DNA of 64,000 nt from NCBI GenBank assembly GCA_045652745.1, contig JAZRUW010000001.1, forward strand, positions 124,001 through 188,000. The letters run 5' to 3'. Made by a program: the position numbers and the translations under genes. Source of the DNA: RGIG2041 sp045652745 (lineage in GTDB: Bacteria > Bacillota > Clostridia > UBA1381 > UMGS1253). The notes under the pieces were generated by a model, which saw only the letters and a program-made list of their open reading frames with translations, did not search any database and was not told the DNA's origin. This document shows positions 51,540-59,701 of the stretch, one piece after another (positions within the stretch are counted from its first letter, which is position 1; each line of letters starts with the position of its first letter).

Positions 51540-52319
51540 ATGCGAAGAATTATATCTGTAATACTTGTCTGTCTTCTTTTGCTGCCAAGTACTGTTTTAC
51601 CGACATCGGCGCAAGATAATGTTTCCGTGCCGATACTATTATATCACAATATTGCGGATTTCATCCCGGGGTTGCCATATGATGCAAGCTTAAACACGCC
51701 TGTCTTTACATTTGAACGTCATATGCGTGCAGTATTGGACGCGGGGTACACACCGATTACATATGAGATGTATTTTCGTTTTGCCACCGAAGGCACACCA
51801 TTGCCGGACAATCCGATTTTGATTACGTTTGATGACGGTTATTTAAGCAATTATCTGTACGCGTATCCGATTTTAAAAAAACTCGGCATTAAAGCCACGA
51901 TTTTTACGATTACCGATCGCAGGGGTAAAGCACTCAGCTCTAATCCGCATTTTTCCTGGAATCAGGCAAAGGAAATGGTAGACAGCGGTATAATTGATAT
52001 ACAGAGTCATACACATTCGCATCAGGTATCCACTACGCTTTCTGAACAGCAACTTGCATATGAACTGATTGCATCTAAACGTCTGATAGAATTGCATACG
52101 GGAAAAAAGTGCAATGTGTTAGCATTTCCGAACGGCATTGCGGGAGAACGCGAATTGCTTGCAGCACAGACTGCAGGATATAAAGTTGTAAATTTGGTCG
52201 GCGATTACGGTTCTAACAGAAAAAATGATGATTTATACAAATTGCGCAGGCTGACCGTGTTCGGCACATGGACAGCGCAGGATGTATTAAATATGCTTGA
52301 GGTACATAAAAACTTATAG
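51540..52319 (+). CDS. Polysaccharide deacetylase family protein
   Basis: 259 residues. Signal peptide MRRIISVILVCLLLLPSTVLPTSA. NodB fold: VPILLYHNI, ILITFDDGYLSNYLYAYPILKKLGIKATIF (catalytic Asp and metal Asp), and DIQSHTHSHQV with the two metal histidines. Probably removes acetyl groups from a cell wall or spore polymer outside the cell; exact substrate unclear. GAGG upstream of ATG 51540. The in-frame ORF start upstream is the promoter itself and is not used. Confidence 0.9.
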   Translation: MRRIISVILVCLLLLPSTVLPTSAQDNVSVPILLYHNIADFIPGLPYDASLNTPVFTFERHMRAVLDAGYTPITYEMYFRFATEGTPLPDNPILITFDDGYLSNYLYAYPILKKLGIKATIFTITDRRGKALSSNPHFSWNQAKEMVDSGIIDIQSHTHSHQVSTTLSEQQLAYELIASKRLIELHTGKKCNVLAFPNGIAGERELLAAQTAGYKVVNLVGDYGSNRKNDDLYKLRRLTVFGTWTAQDVLNMLEVHKNL

Positions 52320-52320
52320 A

Positions 52321-52363
52321 AATCACGCAACACACAGGAGATTGAGTGTTGCGTGATTTTTTT
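52321..52363 (+). terminator. Terminator after polysaccharide deacetylase
   Basis: AATCACGCAACAC (52321-52333) and GTGTTGCGTGATT (52346-52358) perfect 13-bp arms, 12-base loop, then T run. Confidence 0.93.
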
Positions 52364-52420
52364 ATGCGCATTATGGAGATAGATATTACATATATCTATT
52401 AAACAAAGGGGGATATATGA

Positions 52421-53572
52421 ATGTTTAAAAAAACCATTGTGCTTTTTATGTTGCTTTGTTTGCTCATTTCTGATTTTCCGGTGCAGGTTTTTGCCGAGGA
52501 CGCGCTTTTGGAACTATCTTGCCCATCTGCAATTTTAATAGAAGCCGGCACGGGACGTGTTCTATATGAAAAAGAAGCTGATGCACCGCGACCGATGGCA
52601 AGTGTAACAAAAATTATGACAATGCTTTTGATTATGGAAGCGATAGACGGCGGACAAATCACCATGGATGAAATGGTCACGGGAAGTGAATATGCAAAGA
52701 GTATGGGCGGGTCTACGATTTATTTGGATGCGGGGGAAAGCTTATCTGTACACGATATGTTAAAGGGAATAGCGGTTGCATCTGCAAATGATGCCTGTGT
52801 TGCTATGGCTGAACACATTTGCGGAAGTGAGACTGCGTTTGTCGAAAAAATGAATCAGCGCGCAAGTGAACTCGGTATGAAGAACACAGCGTTTCAAAAC
52901 ACAAACGGTCTTGATGAGGCCGGACATTATTCATCTGCAAGAGATATTGCAATCATGTCAGCCGAACTTTTAAAACACCCTCAGATTCTGGAATTTACAA
53001 CAATTTGGATGGACAGTTTGCGAGGCGGGAAGTTTCAACTCGCCAATACGAACAAACTGATTCGGTTTTATAAGGGCGCAAACGGATTAAAAACCGGCTC
53101 AACGGATGATGCGTTATTCTGTCTTTCTGGTGCTGCAATGCGTGACGGAATGCAACTCATTGCCGTTGTACTGGGCGCGCCGACTTCGCCGAAACGTTTT
53201 TCCGATACATCTAAATTGTTAGACTACGGCTTTGCGAATTATAAAGTATCAAATCTGGTTCAAAAAGATGCAGTCATGGGAGAGGTAGCTGTTGAAAAAG
53301 GCGTATCAGCTAAAGTTCAGCTGCTCGCCGAAACGGATTTTACGCATTTATTGAAGAAGGGTGAGGAATCGAAGTCGGAAACGAAAATATTTTTTGAAGA
53401 AAGCATAAAAGCGCCGATTGAAAAAGGCGAAAAACTCGGCGCTGTTACGATTTATGAAAACGGAAAGGAAATCGGGTCTGTTGCGCTTGTAGCAGCGCAC
53501 GGCATAGATAAATTAAAATACGGTAGTATGCTTGTTAAAGTGCTGGCTTCGTGGATTGGCGTTGAAGCTTGA
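52421..53572 (+). CDS. dacF: D-alanyl-D-alanine carboxypeptidase (PBP5/DacF type)
   Basis: 383 residues. Signal peptide KKTIVLFMLLCLLISDFPVQVFA. Penicillin-binding motifs: SVTK (S61-K64), SAN (121-123), and KTG (224-226). The C-terminal beta domain (about 265-350) and a weak C-terminal amphipathic helix match PBP5-like enzymes that trim pentapeptides from peptidoglycan. DacF of Bacillus is forespore specific; the choice of dacF over dacA/dacB is by similarity of layout and the nearby sporulation genes, so the symbol is tentative. A 21-bp imperfect palindrome lies upstream at 52379-52399. Confidence 0.88.
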   Translation: MFKKTIVLFMLLCLLISDFPVQVFAEDALLELSCPSAILIEAGTGRVLYEKEADAPRPMASVTKIMTMLLIMEAIDGGQITMDEMVTGSEYAKSMGGSTIYLDAGESLSVHDMLKGIAVASANDACVAMAEHICGSETAFVEKMNQRASELGMKNTAFQNTNGLDEAGHYSSARDIAIMSAELLKHPQILEFTTIWMDSLRGGKFQLANTNKLIRFYKGANGLKTGSTDDALFCLSGAAMRDGMQLIAVVLGAPTSPKRFSDTSKLLDYGFANYKVSNLVQKDAVMGEVAVEKGVSAKVQLLAETDFTHLLKKGEESKSETKIFFEESIKAPIEKGEKLGAVTIYENGKEIGSVALVAAHGIDKLKYGSMLVKVLASWIGVEA

Positions 53573-53573
53573 T

Positions 53574-54155
53574 TCACTTAATTAACAACGGCTGGATTTG
53601 CGTATTATCCAATGCGGCTTCAGCGGCCGGTATGATTTTTTGCATATCTGCAACGATTGACTTGTGCTTATTGTACGCATCATCCTGACCGAACGGCACA
53701 AAATAAAAGTTTTTATTATTCATAAGTGTCATGATGTTTTTGCCTGCCGCGCCAAGGGCATCGTTCGTTGAGATTGCAACCAGAACAGGCCGTTCGTTGC
53801 GCAAATGTGCTTTAGCGGCCATGGTCACGGATGTATCCGTAATGCCGCAGGCTAGTTTGCCGAGGGTGTTTCCGGTACACGGTGCAATAATAAGTAAATC
53901 CAATAGCTTTTTCGGGCCGATGGGTTCGGCGTCGCAAATGGTGTGGATAATCGGTCTGTTACATATTTTACTGATTTCGTTTTGAATATCACCGGCCTTG
54001 CCGAAACGCGTGTCATAGCTAAAAGCAGCATCGCTCATGATCGGCATAACTTCTGCGCCGGTTTTGGCCAAAACGGCCAGTTGTGTAAGTACACTTCGAA
54101 AAGTGCAAAATGAGCCGGTGAGCGCAAAACCGATTCTTTTATTTTTTAGATCCAT
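53574..54155 (-). CDS. spoVFB: Dipicolinate synthase subunit B
   Basis: 193 residues, flavoprotein-like fold: IGFALTGSFCTFRSVLTQLAVLAKTGAEVMPIMSDAA, LLIIAPCTGNTLGKLACGITDTSVTMAAKAHLRNERPVLVAISTNDALG. With SpoVFA it forms dipicolinic acid from dihydroxytetrahydrodipicolinate in the mother cell; the product fills the spore core through SpoVA. Stop is one base from the stop of the convergent dacF. Two bases after spoVFA. Confidence 0.95.
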   Translation of the reverse strand: MDLKNKRIGFALTGSFCTFRSVLTQLAVLAKTGAEVMPIMSDAAFSYDTRFGKAGDIQNEISKICNRPIIHTICDAEPIGPKKLLDLLIIAPCTGNTLGKLACGITDTSVTMAAKAHLRNERPVLVAISTNDALGAAGKNIMTLMNNKNFYFVPFGQDDAYNKHKSIVADMQKIIPAAEAALDNTQIQPLLIK

Positions 54156-54157
54156 AA

Positions 54158-55030
54158 CTACACCCCCAAATCATTACAAATATTGAGAATTGCGTTTTTG
54201 ATTGCCGCGCCGGCGGCTAACGGCGCGGTTTTTCCCGGAAGGGACAGCGCATGGATGGCTTGTATGCCAAGATTTTTTGCGTGCACAAAATCTGTTCCGC
54301 CTTCGCCAGAGGCAAGGTCTAAAATTAGGCTGGATTCTGAAAGTCGGTTTATTCTTTCTGCTGTTAAAACCGGATGCGGAACAGTATTTATGATAATCTC
54401 ATATGCCTTTGAATAGCTTTCGGCTGCTCTGATATCGGCATAATCCAGCCCGAGTGCTTCTATCCAAGCCTGTGTATCCGGACGTCTGCCTGCTACGGTG
54501 ATTTTGCAACCAAATCCGGATAAAAGTTTTGCTAAAAATTTTCCGATGCGCCCAAAGCCTAATATAAGAATTTTTGCATTGCACAGCGTATCCGGATAGT
54601 GATTGAGCAGAGTTTGAACTGCACCTTCTGCTGTTAGCATTGCATTCGTGACGGTCAAATCTTCGCGTTTGAAATAATCTATGGCATGGATACCGTGGAT
54701 GCTTAACTGCTTTTGAGTCGCGGTCGGAATGTTGCCTGCCAGCAAAATTTTATCTTTTGACATATGATTCAATATCGTGTCTATTCGTATAGGTTCATCG
54801 GTATAAGGTGCGTGAATATTTCCATCTTTATCTAACATCGGCAACGGCAAAATGCAAATGTTACCTTCATAAATGGTCTGTGCTAAATCTGTGCTGCTGG
54901 GTGCGATAAGTTTTGAATGATTATAAATGCCGTGCACGATAACAGAGTTTCCTTCGGCATGCAGTAAGTTGGCGAGTCTTACGATGCGCGCGTCACCGCC
55001 GATAATCGTGAATGCTCTCTTTTGAAGCAT
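54158..55030 (-). CDS. spoVFA: Dipicolinate synthase subunit A
   Basis: 290 residues. N-terminal region AFTIIGGDARIVRLANLLHAEGNSV and a Rossmann NAD(P) domain ILILGFGRIGKFLAKLLSGFGCKITVAGR are as in DpaA/SpoVFA. ATG 55030 has GGAGTG upstream; a longer frame runs upstream through the promoter into the divergent gene and is not used. The gene follows a sigma-K-like promoter, fitting mother-cell expression. Confidence 0.95.
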   Translation of the reverse strand: MLQKRAFTIIGGDARIVRLANLLHAEGNSVIVHGIYNHSKLIAPSSTDLAQTIYEGNICILPLPMLDKDGNIHAPYTDEPIRIDTILNHMSKDKILLAGNIPTATQKQLSIHGIHAIDYFKREDLTVTNAMLTAEGAVQTLLNHYPDTLCNAKILILGFGRIGKFLAKLLSGFGCKITVAGRRPDTQAWIEALGLDYADIRAAESYSKAYEIIINTVPHPVLTAERINRLSESSLILDLASGEGGTDFVHAKNLGIQAIHALSLPGKTAPLAAGAAIKNAILNICNDLGV

Positions 55031-55058
55031 ACGTTTCACTCCGTGTTCAGTTTTAGTA

Positions 55059-55087
55059 TATCGTATGCCGACAAATTTTGTTGTGTG
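55059..55087 (-). promoter_or_regulatory. Sigma-K-like promoter of spoVFA-spoVFB
   Basis: Minus strand: CACA (55087-55084), 16-bp spacer, CATACGATA (55067-55059), matching the sigma-K pattern mACm-16-CATAnnnTA. 28 bases before the spoVFA start. In Bacillus subtilis the same operon is transcribed by sigma-K. Confidence 0.6.
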
Positions 55088-55106
55088 CAAAATCGGAGGT
55101 GTGTAT

Positions 55107-56159
55107 ATGAAAAAAATCAAAAACATTCTTACATTATCTGCCACGGTGATTGCTACGGTTATCGGTGCAGGCTTTGCGACCGGACGGGAAATTTTCAGTT
55201 TCTTCTGCATCCATGGTGTATGGGGTATAGTGGGGTTAATATGCGTTTTTGTTTTGTTTTGGTTTGCGTTTGATACCGTACTGTGTTTTTGCTATGATAA
55301 CGCAATTAACGGATTTTCTTCATTTTTAAACTGTATTCCGATGCGGTGCCTCGCACGAATGGTAGAAGTTTGTGTTGCCGCATTTTCTTTTTGCGGCCTG
55401 TGTGCCATGGCTGCTGCAACAGGAACTTATTTTGCTCAAACACTGCATTTGCCGTACGCGGTTGGCGTAGTAATTTTGCTTGTATTGTGTTCTATTGTGC
55501 TACTTAAAGATATTCGCGGTTTAACAAATGTGAACTTATTGCTTGCGCCCTTTATTTGTGCAGGTCTTTTATGGGTGTGTGTGCACAGCATATTATTTCG
55601 GGATGTACAGACGTTTGCATACGGGCATTATTATCAGCGCACAATGGTAAGTATACGCGACGGCATTGTATATGTATCTTATAATCTTTTGTCAGTATTG
55701 GTTGTGCTTTGTTCGATGCGTACATATTGTGAAAACAAAAAAGAAATTAAATCGGCATGTTTTATCAGTTCAGCAACCTTAACGATGCTGGCAATATGCA
55801 TTTGGGGCGTGCTCTGCGTTTATAGAAACAAAATCGAACTCGGCAGCATACCCTTATATGATATTGTTGTGCGTAGCGGAAGCTCGTATTCACTAATATA
55901 TTCACTTTTGCTGTTGTTTTCTGTGTTCACCACAGCCATAGGATGCGGATATGGGGCTTTAGACTTTTTAAAGACACAATACCGAATGCAGACGCATACT
56001 GCAGTTATTGTTCTTATTCTGGCAACAGTACCGATTTGTGCTTTTGGTTTTTCGGAGATTGTTCGCGTTATCTATTCTTTTTTTGGATATCTTGGACTAC
56101 CGTTTTTGATTTTTCTGATTTATTTATCTTCTAATTTAGGTCGAAAACATTTAAAGTGA
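55107..56159 (+). CDS. YkvI-like membrane protein
   Basis: 350 residues, about ten helices. LSATVIATVIGAGFATGREIFSFF near the N terminus is the hallmark of this family, which has an amino acid transporter-like (LeuT/APC) fold. No function is established. CGGAGGTG before ATG 55107. Divergent from the dipicolinate operon across 76 bases. The neighbouring spore genes may be only chance. Confidence 0.75.
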   Translation: MKKIKNILTLSATVIATVIGAGFATGREIFSFFCIHGVWGIVGLICVFVLFWFAFDTVLCFCYDNAINGFSSFLNCIPMRCLARMVEVCVAAFSFCGLCAMAAATGTYFAQTLHLPYAVGVVILLVLCSIVLLKDIRGLTNVNLLLAPFICAGLLWVCVHSILFRDVQTFAYGHYYQRTMVSIRDGIVYVSYNLLSVLVVLCSMRTYCENKKEIKSACFISSATLTMLAICIWGVLCVYRNKIELGSIPLYDIVVRSGSSYSLIYSLLLLFSVFTTAIGCGYGALDFLKTQYRMQTHTAVIVLILATVPICAFGFSEIVRVIYSFFGYLGLPFLIFLIYLSSNLGRKHLK

Positions 56160-56192
56160 GCAAAAAATATGGAAATTTAGTAAAAATTAAGG

Positions 56193-56221
56193 TTGCAAAT
56201 CTGCAGGAAATATAGTATAAT
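56193..56221 (+). promoter_or_regulatory. Sigma-A promoter of eda-kdgK
   Basis: TTGCAA (56193-56198), 17-bp spacer, TATAAT (56216-56221), 51 bases before eda. Confidence 0.85.
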
Positions 56222-56271
56222 TGCGCTGTATGAAAATGTTCGGCACGTCCGATAAAAAAGGAGTATGAGTT

Positions 56272-56919
56272 ATGGATAAAGAGACAGTATTGCAAAAAAT
56301 TCAAGAAGTCGGTTTGGTTGCAGTTGTACGTGCAACATCGGCTGAACAGGCAAAGAAGATTACGGATGCATGTATTGAGGGCGGCGTTGCAGCAATCGAA
56401 ATGACATTCACTGTTCCGTCTGCAGATAAAGTTATCAGCGAGGTAGCAAACATCTATTCTCCTGACCAGATTATCCTTGGTGCAGGTACGGTTATGGATT
56501 CCGAAACTGCAAGAATTGCGATTCTGGCAGGCGCACAGTATATCGTAAGCCCATACTTTGATTTGGAAACAGCGAAGCTTTGTAATCGTTACAGAGTGCC
56601 GTATATGCCGGGTGTAATGACGATTAAAGAAACTGTTGAAGCTATGGAAGCCGGTTGCGATATCATCAAGTTGTTCCCGGGTGACACGATGGGTCCGAAA
56701 ATGATTAAAGCAATTCACGGCCCAATTCCGCAGGCGAAGTTTATGCCGACCGGCGGCGTAGATGCAAATAACGTTGGTGAATGGATTAAAGCCGGCGCGG
56801 TTGCAGTAGGCGCAGGCAGTTGTTTGACTGGCGGTGCAAAAACCGGCGACTACGAAAGCATCACAAGAATCGGTAAGCAGTTTATTGAAAACATCAAGGC
56901 TGCACGTGCTGCAAAATAA
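56272..56919 (+). CDS. eda: KDPG/KHG aldolase
   Basis: 215 residues. Class I aldolase: IEMTFT with catalytic glutamate, GAGTVMDSETARIAILAGAQYIVSP, and the Schiff-base lysine in DIIKLFPG near residue 128. FMPTGGVDANNVGEWI is the phosphate site. Cleaves 2-keto-3-deoxy-6-phosphogluconate into pyruvate and glyceraldehyde 3-phosphate. With kdgK it forms the lower part of uronate or gluconate breakdown; no upstream dehydratase or isomerase is in the window. Codon use (AAG, GGC, CTG, ATC) suggests strong expression. Confidence 0.95.
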   Translation: MDKETVLQKIQEVGLVAVVRATSAEQAKKITDACIEGGVAAIEMTFTVPSADKVISEVANIYSPDQIILGAGTVMDSETARIAILAGAQYIVSPYFDLETAKLCNRYRVPYMPGVMTIKETVEAMEAGCDIIKLFPGDTMGPKMIKAIHGPIPQAKFMPTGGVDANNVGEWIKAGAVAVGAGSCLTGGAKTGDYESITRIGKQFIENIKAARAAK

Positions 56920-56953
56920 TTTATACATATAACAAAGAAAAGGAGAATATAAA

Positions 56954-57985
56954 ATGGCAAAGATAGTAACAATGGGCGAGATTATGTTAAGACTCTCGAC
57001 TCCGGGAAACGAAAAATTTATTCAAGCAGACGAATTTGATGTTTGCTATGGTGGCGGTGAGGCCAATGTTGCAGTTTCTCTTGCGAACTATGGCCACGAT
57101 GCTGAATTTGTAACAAAGGTTCCGGCCAACCCGATTGGTGAGTGTGCAGTTGCGGCGCTCAGAAAAATGAATGTTGAAACAAAGAATATTGCTCGCGGTG
57201 GCGAAAGACTGGGTATCTATTTCTTAGAGACGGGCGCTGCAATGAGAGCGTCCAATGTCGTATATGACCGTGCGCATTCTTCGATCTCCACGGCTACGGC
57301 TGAAGATTTTGATTTTGATAAAATTTTTGAAGGTGCTGACTGGTTCCACTTTACAGGCATCACTCCGGCTGTATCCGATGCAGCTGCCGAACTTACCGAA
57401 GCTGCACTCAAGGCTGCGAAAGCAAAGGGTATCACGGTATCGGTTGACTTGAACTTCAGAAAGAAACTCTGGTCGAGTGAAAAAGCACAGAAGGTTATGA
57501 CAAACCTGATGCAATATGTAGATGTTTGTATCGGTAACGAAGAAGATGCAGAAAAAGTTCTCGGCTTCAAACCAGGCAACACGGATGTAACAAGTGGCGA
57601 ACTGGAACTTGCAGGCTACAAAGATATTTTCGAGCAGATGGTTGCAAAGTTTAACTTTAAGTATGTAATCAGTTCACTGCGCGAAAGTTTCTCCGCTTCC
57701 GACAACGGCTGGTCCGCTTGCATTTACTGCAGCGAGACAAAGGAATTCTACCATTCCAGAAAGTACAGAATTTCTCCGATTGTTGACCGTGTTGGCGGCG
57801 GTGACTCCTTTGCCGGCGGCGTCATCTGCGGTTTTGTAGATGGCAAAAACTTCAAGGATGCACTTGAGTTTGGTGTAGCGGCTTCTGCGCTCAAGCACAC
57901 CATTCCGGGTGACTTCAACCTCGTTTCCAGAGCAGATGTAGAAAATCTTGCCGGTGGTGACGGTTCGGGCCGTGTGCAGAGATAA
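56954..57985 (+). CDS. kdgK: 2-keto-3-deoxygluconate kinase (PfkB family)
   Basis: 343 residues. PfkB signatures: GGGEANVAVSLANYGHDAEFVTKV near the N terminus and DRVGGGDSFAGGVICGF near residue 282 with the catalytic aspartate. SVDLNFRKKLW is typical of KDG kinases. Phosphorylates 2-keto-3-deoxygluconate to KDPG for Eda. 34 bases after eda with AAAAGGAG. Also highly biased codon use. A different hexose substrate is possible but pairing with eda makes KDG the best reading. Confidence 0.92.
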   Translation: MAKIVTMGEIMLRLSTPGNEKFIQADEFDVCYGGGEANVAVSLANYGHDAEFVTKVPANPIGECAVAALRKMNVETKNIARGGERLGIYFLETGAAMRASNVVYDRAHSSISTATAEDFDFDKIFEGADWFHFTGITPAVSDAAAELTEAALKAAKAKGITVSVDLNFRKKLWSSEKAQKVMTNLMQYVDVCIGNEEDAEKVLGFKPGNTDVTSGELELAGYKDIFEQMVAKFNFKYVISSLRESFSASDNGWSACIYCSETKEFYHSRKYRISPIVDRVGGGDSFAGGVICGFVDGKNFKDALEFGVAASALKHTIPGDFNLVSRADVENLAGGDGSGRVQR

Positions 57986-58001
57986 ATTATAATTTTTGAG
58001 T

Positions 58002-58036
58002 AAAAAACGGATATGTGTACGCATATCCGTTTTTTT
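58002..58036 (+). terminator. Terminator after kdgK
   Basis: ACGGATATG (58007-58015), loop TGTACG, CATATCCGT (58022-58030), flanked by A6 and T7. Confidence 0.92.
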
Positions 58037-58065
58037 AAATTCAGGTAAAGTTTCTGCGCGAAATG

Positions 58066-58094
58066 TTGAATTTTTAGATTTTTTATGGTATTAT
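58066..58094 (+). promoter_or_regulatory. Sigma-A promoter of metF-metH operon
   Basis: TTGAAT (58066-58071), 17-bp spacer, TATTAT (58089-58094) with extended TGG upstream. Only 42 bases separate it from metF, so there is no room for a SAM or cobalamin riboswitch. Confidence 0.72.
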
Positions 58095-58136
58095 ATCCTT
58101 GGCAATGAACAATCCACTAGAAATGAAGGTTTAATA

Positions 58137-58997
58137 ATGAAAATCTCAGAATTATTCAAACAAAATAAACCTACACTGTCTTTTGAGGTATTTCCGCCCA
58201 AAACGGATACTGCATACGAGAGTGTAAAAAACGCCGTCGAAGAAATTGCGCAGTTGAACCCTAGTTTTATGAGTGTAACTTATGGCGCAGGCGGTGGTAC
58301 AAGCCAATATACGGTGGATATGGCACAAGCGGTATTGAAACACGGCGTGACTCCGTTGGCGCATTTAACATGTGTATCCTCGGATAAAACCACTATACAT
58401 ACACAGCTCGAAAAAATAAATAACTGTGGTATAGAAAACATCTTGGCATTGCGCGGGGATATCCCTGAGGGCTATGATGTTGAAAAAAGCACCTACCATT
58501 ATGCAAGTGATTTGATTTCTGATATTAAAGAATTCGGCGATTTTTGTATCGGCGGTGCTTGCTATCCCGAAGGACATACAGAATCAAAGTGTTGTTCGGA
58601 AGACATCTTAAATCTCAAACGGAAAGTCGATGCCGGTTGCGAGTTTTTAACAACACAAATGTTTTTTGACAATAATATATTATATAATTTTATGTATAAA
58701 ATCAGAGAAGCGGGGATAACCGTACCGATTGTAGCCGGAATCATGCCGGTAACCAATGGTAGACAAATCAGCCGTATTTGTGCGTTGTCCGGCACATATT
58801 TACCACAGCGTTTTAAGTCTATTGTTGATAAATACGGAGATAAGCCGGAAGCTATGTTGCAAGCCGGCGTTGCGTATGCGACCGACCAAATCATAGATTT
58901 GTTGGCAAACGGAATCCGAGCAGTACATGTGTATTCGATGAACAAACCTGAAGTGGCTGCGAAAATTCAGCAAAACATATGTGAAATCATTAAATAA
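58137..58997 (+). CDS. metF: 5,10-methylenetetrahydrofolate reductase
   Basis: 286 residues. LSFEVFPPK with the catalytic glutamate E17, SVTYGAGGGTSQYTVDMA, ILALRGDIPEG, GGACYPEGHTES, and FLTTQMFFDNNILY. Reduces methylene-THF to methyl-THF, the methyl donor for MetH, with FADH2. ATG 58137 is preceded by GAAGG; the long upstream frame crosses the promoter. First gene of metF-reactivation-metH. Confidence 0.95.
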   Translation: MKISELFKQNKPTLSFEVFPPKTDTAYESVKNAVEEIAQLNPSFMSVTYGAGGGTSQYTVDMAQAVLKHGVTPLAHLTCVSSDKTTIHTQLEKINNCGIENILALRGDIPEGYDVEKSTYHYASDLISDIKEFGDFCIGGACYPEGHTESKCCSEDILNLKRKVDAGCEFLTTQMFFDNNILYNFMYKIREAGITVPIVAGIMPVTNGRQISRICALSGTYLPQRFKSIVDKYGDKPEAMLQAGVAYATDQIIDLLANGIRAVHVYSMNKPEVAAKIQQNICEIIK

Positions 58998-59011
58998 TAG
59001 GGGATGAACGC

Positions 59012-59701
59012 ATGGAGAATTCTCCTGTTTATACACACACATTAAATAAAGAAATAGATATAGAGCTGTCCGAGGTCTTGCGCTATATGGGCGATGCGAC
59101 ATCGAGGGATGTGCGTGTGATTCAACTCGCTGAAAGTGCAATCCAAACCGTCAGAGGACTTATGAGATGCAAGTGTGTATATATGCTTGTCGATTTTCCA
59201 AATGTGATGAATAATACAGTCGATTTGAATGTGTGTAAAGTGCAGTCAGTTTCGCTTTCGCGGTATATGCAGTCGTGTGAAAGCGTCTGTGTCTTTGCAG
59301 CAACCATCGGCATAGAGTTTGACCGCGCGCAAGCACGCGCTAACTTGCTTGCGCCAAGCAAAGCACTTGCGCTTCAGGCCGCAGGTGCAGCGGCGATTGA
59401 GGCGTACTGCGACCATCTGTGCAACGAGGTTTTCCTCGTGCATGCGCAAAAAAACGGCTTGAGTTTGAAAAACAGATTCAGTGCCGGTTACGGTGATTTG
59501 CCGCTCGAAGTTCAAAAGCAGATTATGACGGCACTGGATTGTCAGAGAAAAATCGGCTTGACTTTGACAGATGGATATATGATGGTCCCGACAAAATCCG
59601 TAACGGCTTTTGTGGGGATGAGTAAAGAAAAATCCTGCGCAAAAAACAAATGTATGTCATGTGAAAATTTAAATTGCAATTATCGTAAGGGTGATTATTG
59701 A
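59012..59701 (+). CDS. Separate methionine synthase activation-domain protein
   Basis: 229 residues. Resembles the vitamin B12-dependent methionine synthase activation domain (EVLRYMGDATSRDVRVIQLAESAIQ, VFAATIGIEFDRAQARANL...ALQAAGAAAIEAYCD, FSAGYGDLPLEVQKQIMTALDCQRKIGLTLTDGYMMVPTKSVTAFVGMS). This domain is normally the C terminus of MetH and binds SAM to remethylate oxidised cobalamin. The C-terminal cysteines (CAKNKCMSCENLNC) are an added feature that could bind metal. Overlaps metH (TGATG). Confidence 0.9.
   Translation: MENSPVYTHTLNKEIDIELSEVLRYMGDATSRDVRVIQLAESAIQTVRGLMRCKCVYMLVDFPNVMNNTVDLNVCKVQSVSLSRYMQSCESVCVFAATIGIEFDRAQARANLLAPSKALALQAAGAAAIEAYCDHLCNEVFLVHAQKNGLSLKNRFSAGYGDLPLEVQKQIMTALDCQRKIGLTLTDGYMMVPTKSVTAFVGMSKEKSCAKNKCMSCENLNCNYRKGDY

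Noticed and set aside
52379..52399. Palindrome ATAGATAT-TACAT-ATATCTAT before dacF
   Set aside because: Considered as an operator or forespore promoter. It does not fit sigma-F or sigma-G patterns and is AT-rich, so chance cannot be excluded.
58095..58136. SAM, cobalamin or T-box leader upstream of metF
   Set aside because: Only 42 bases separate the promoter from the start codon, too short for any of these RNA elements.
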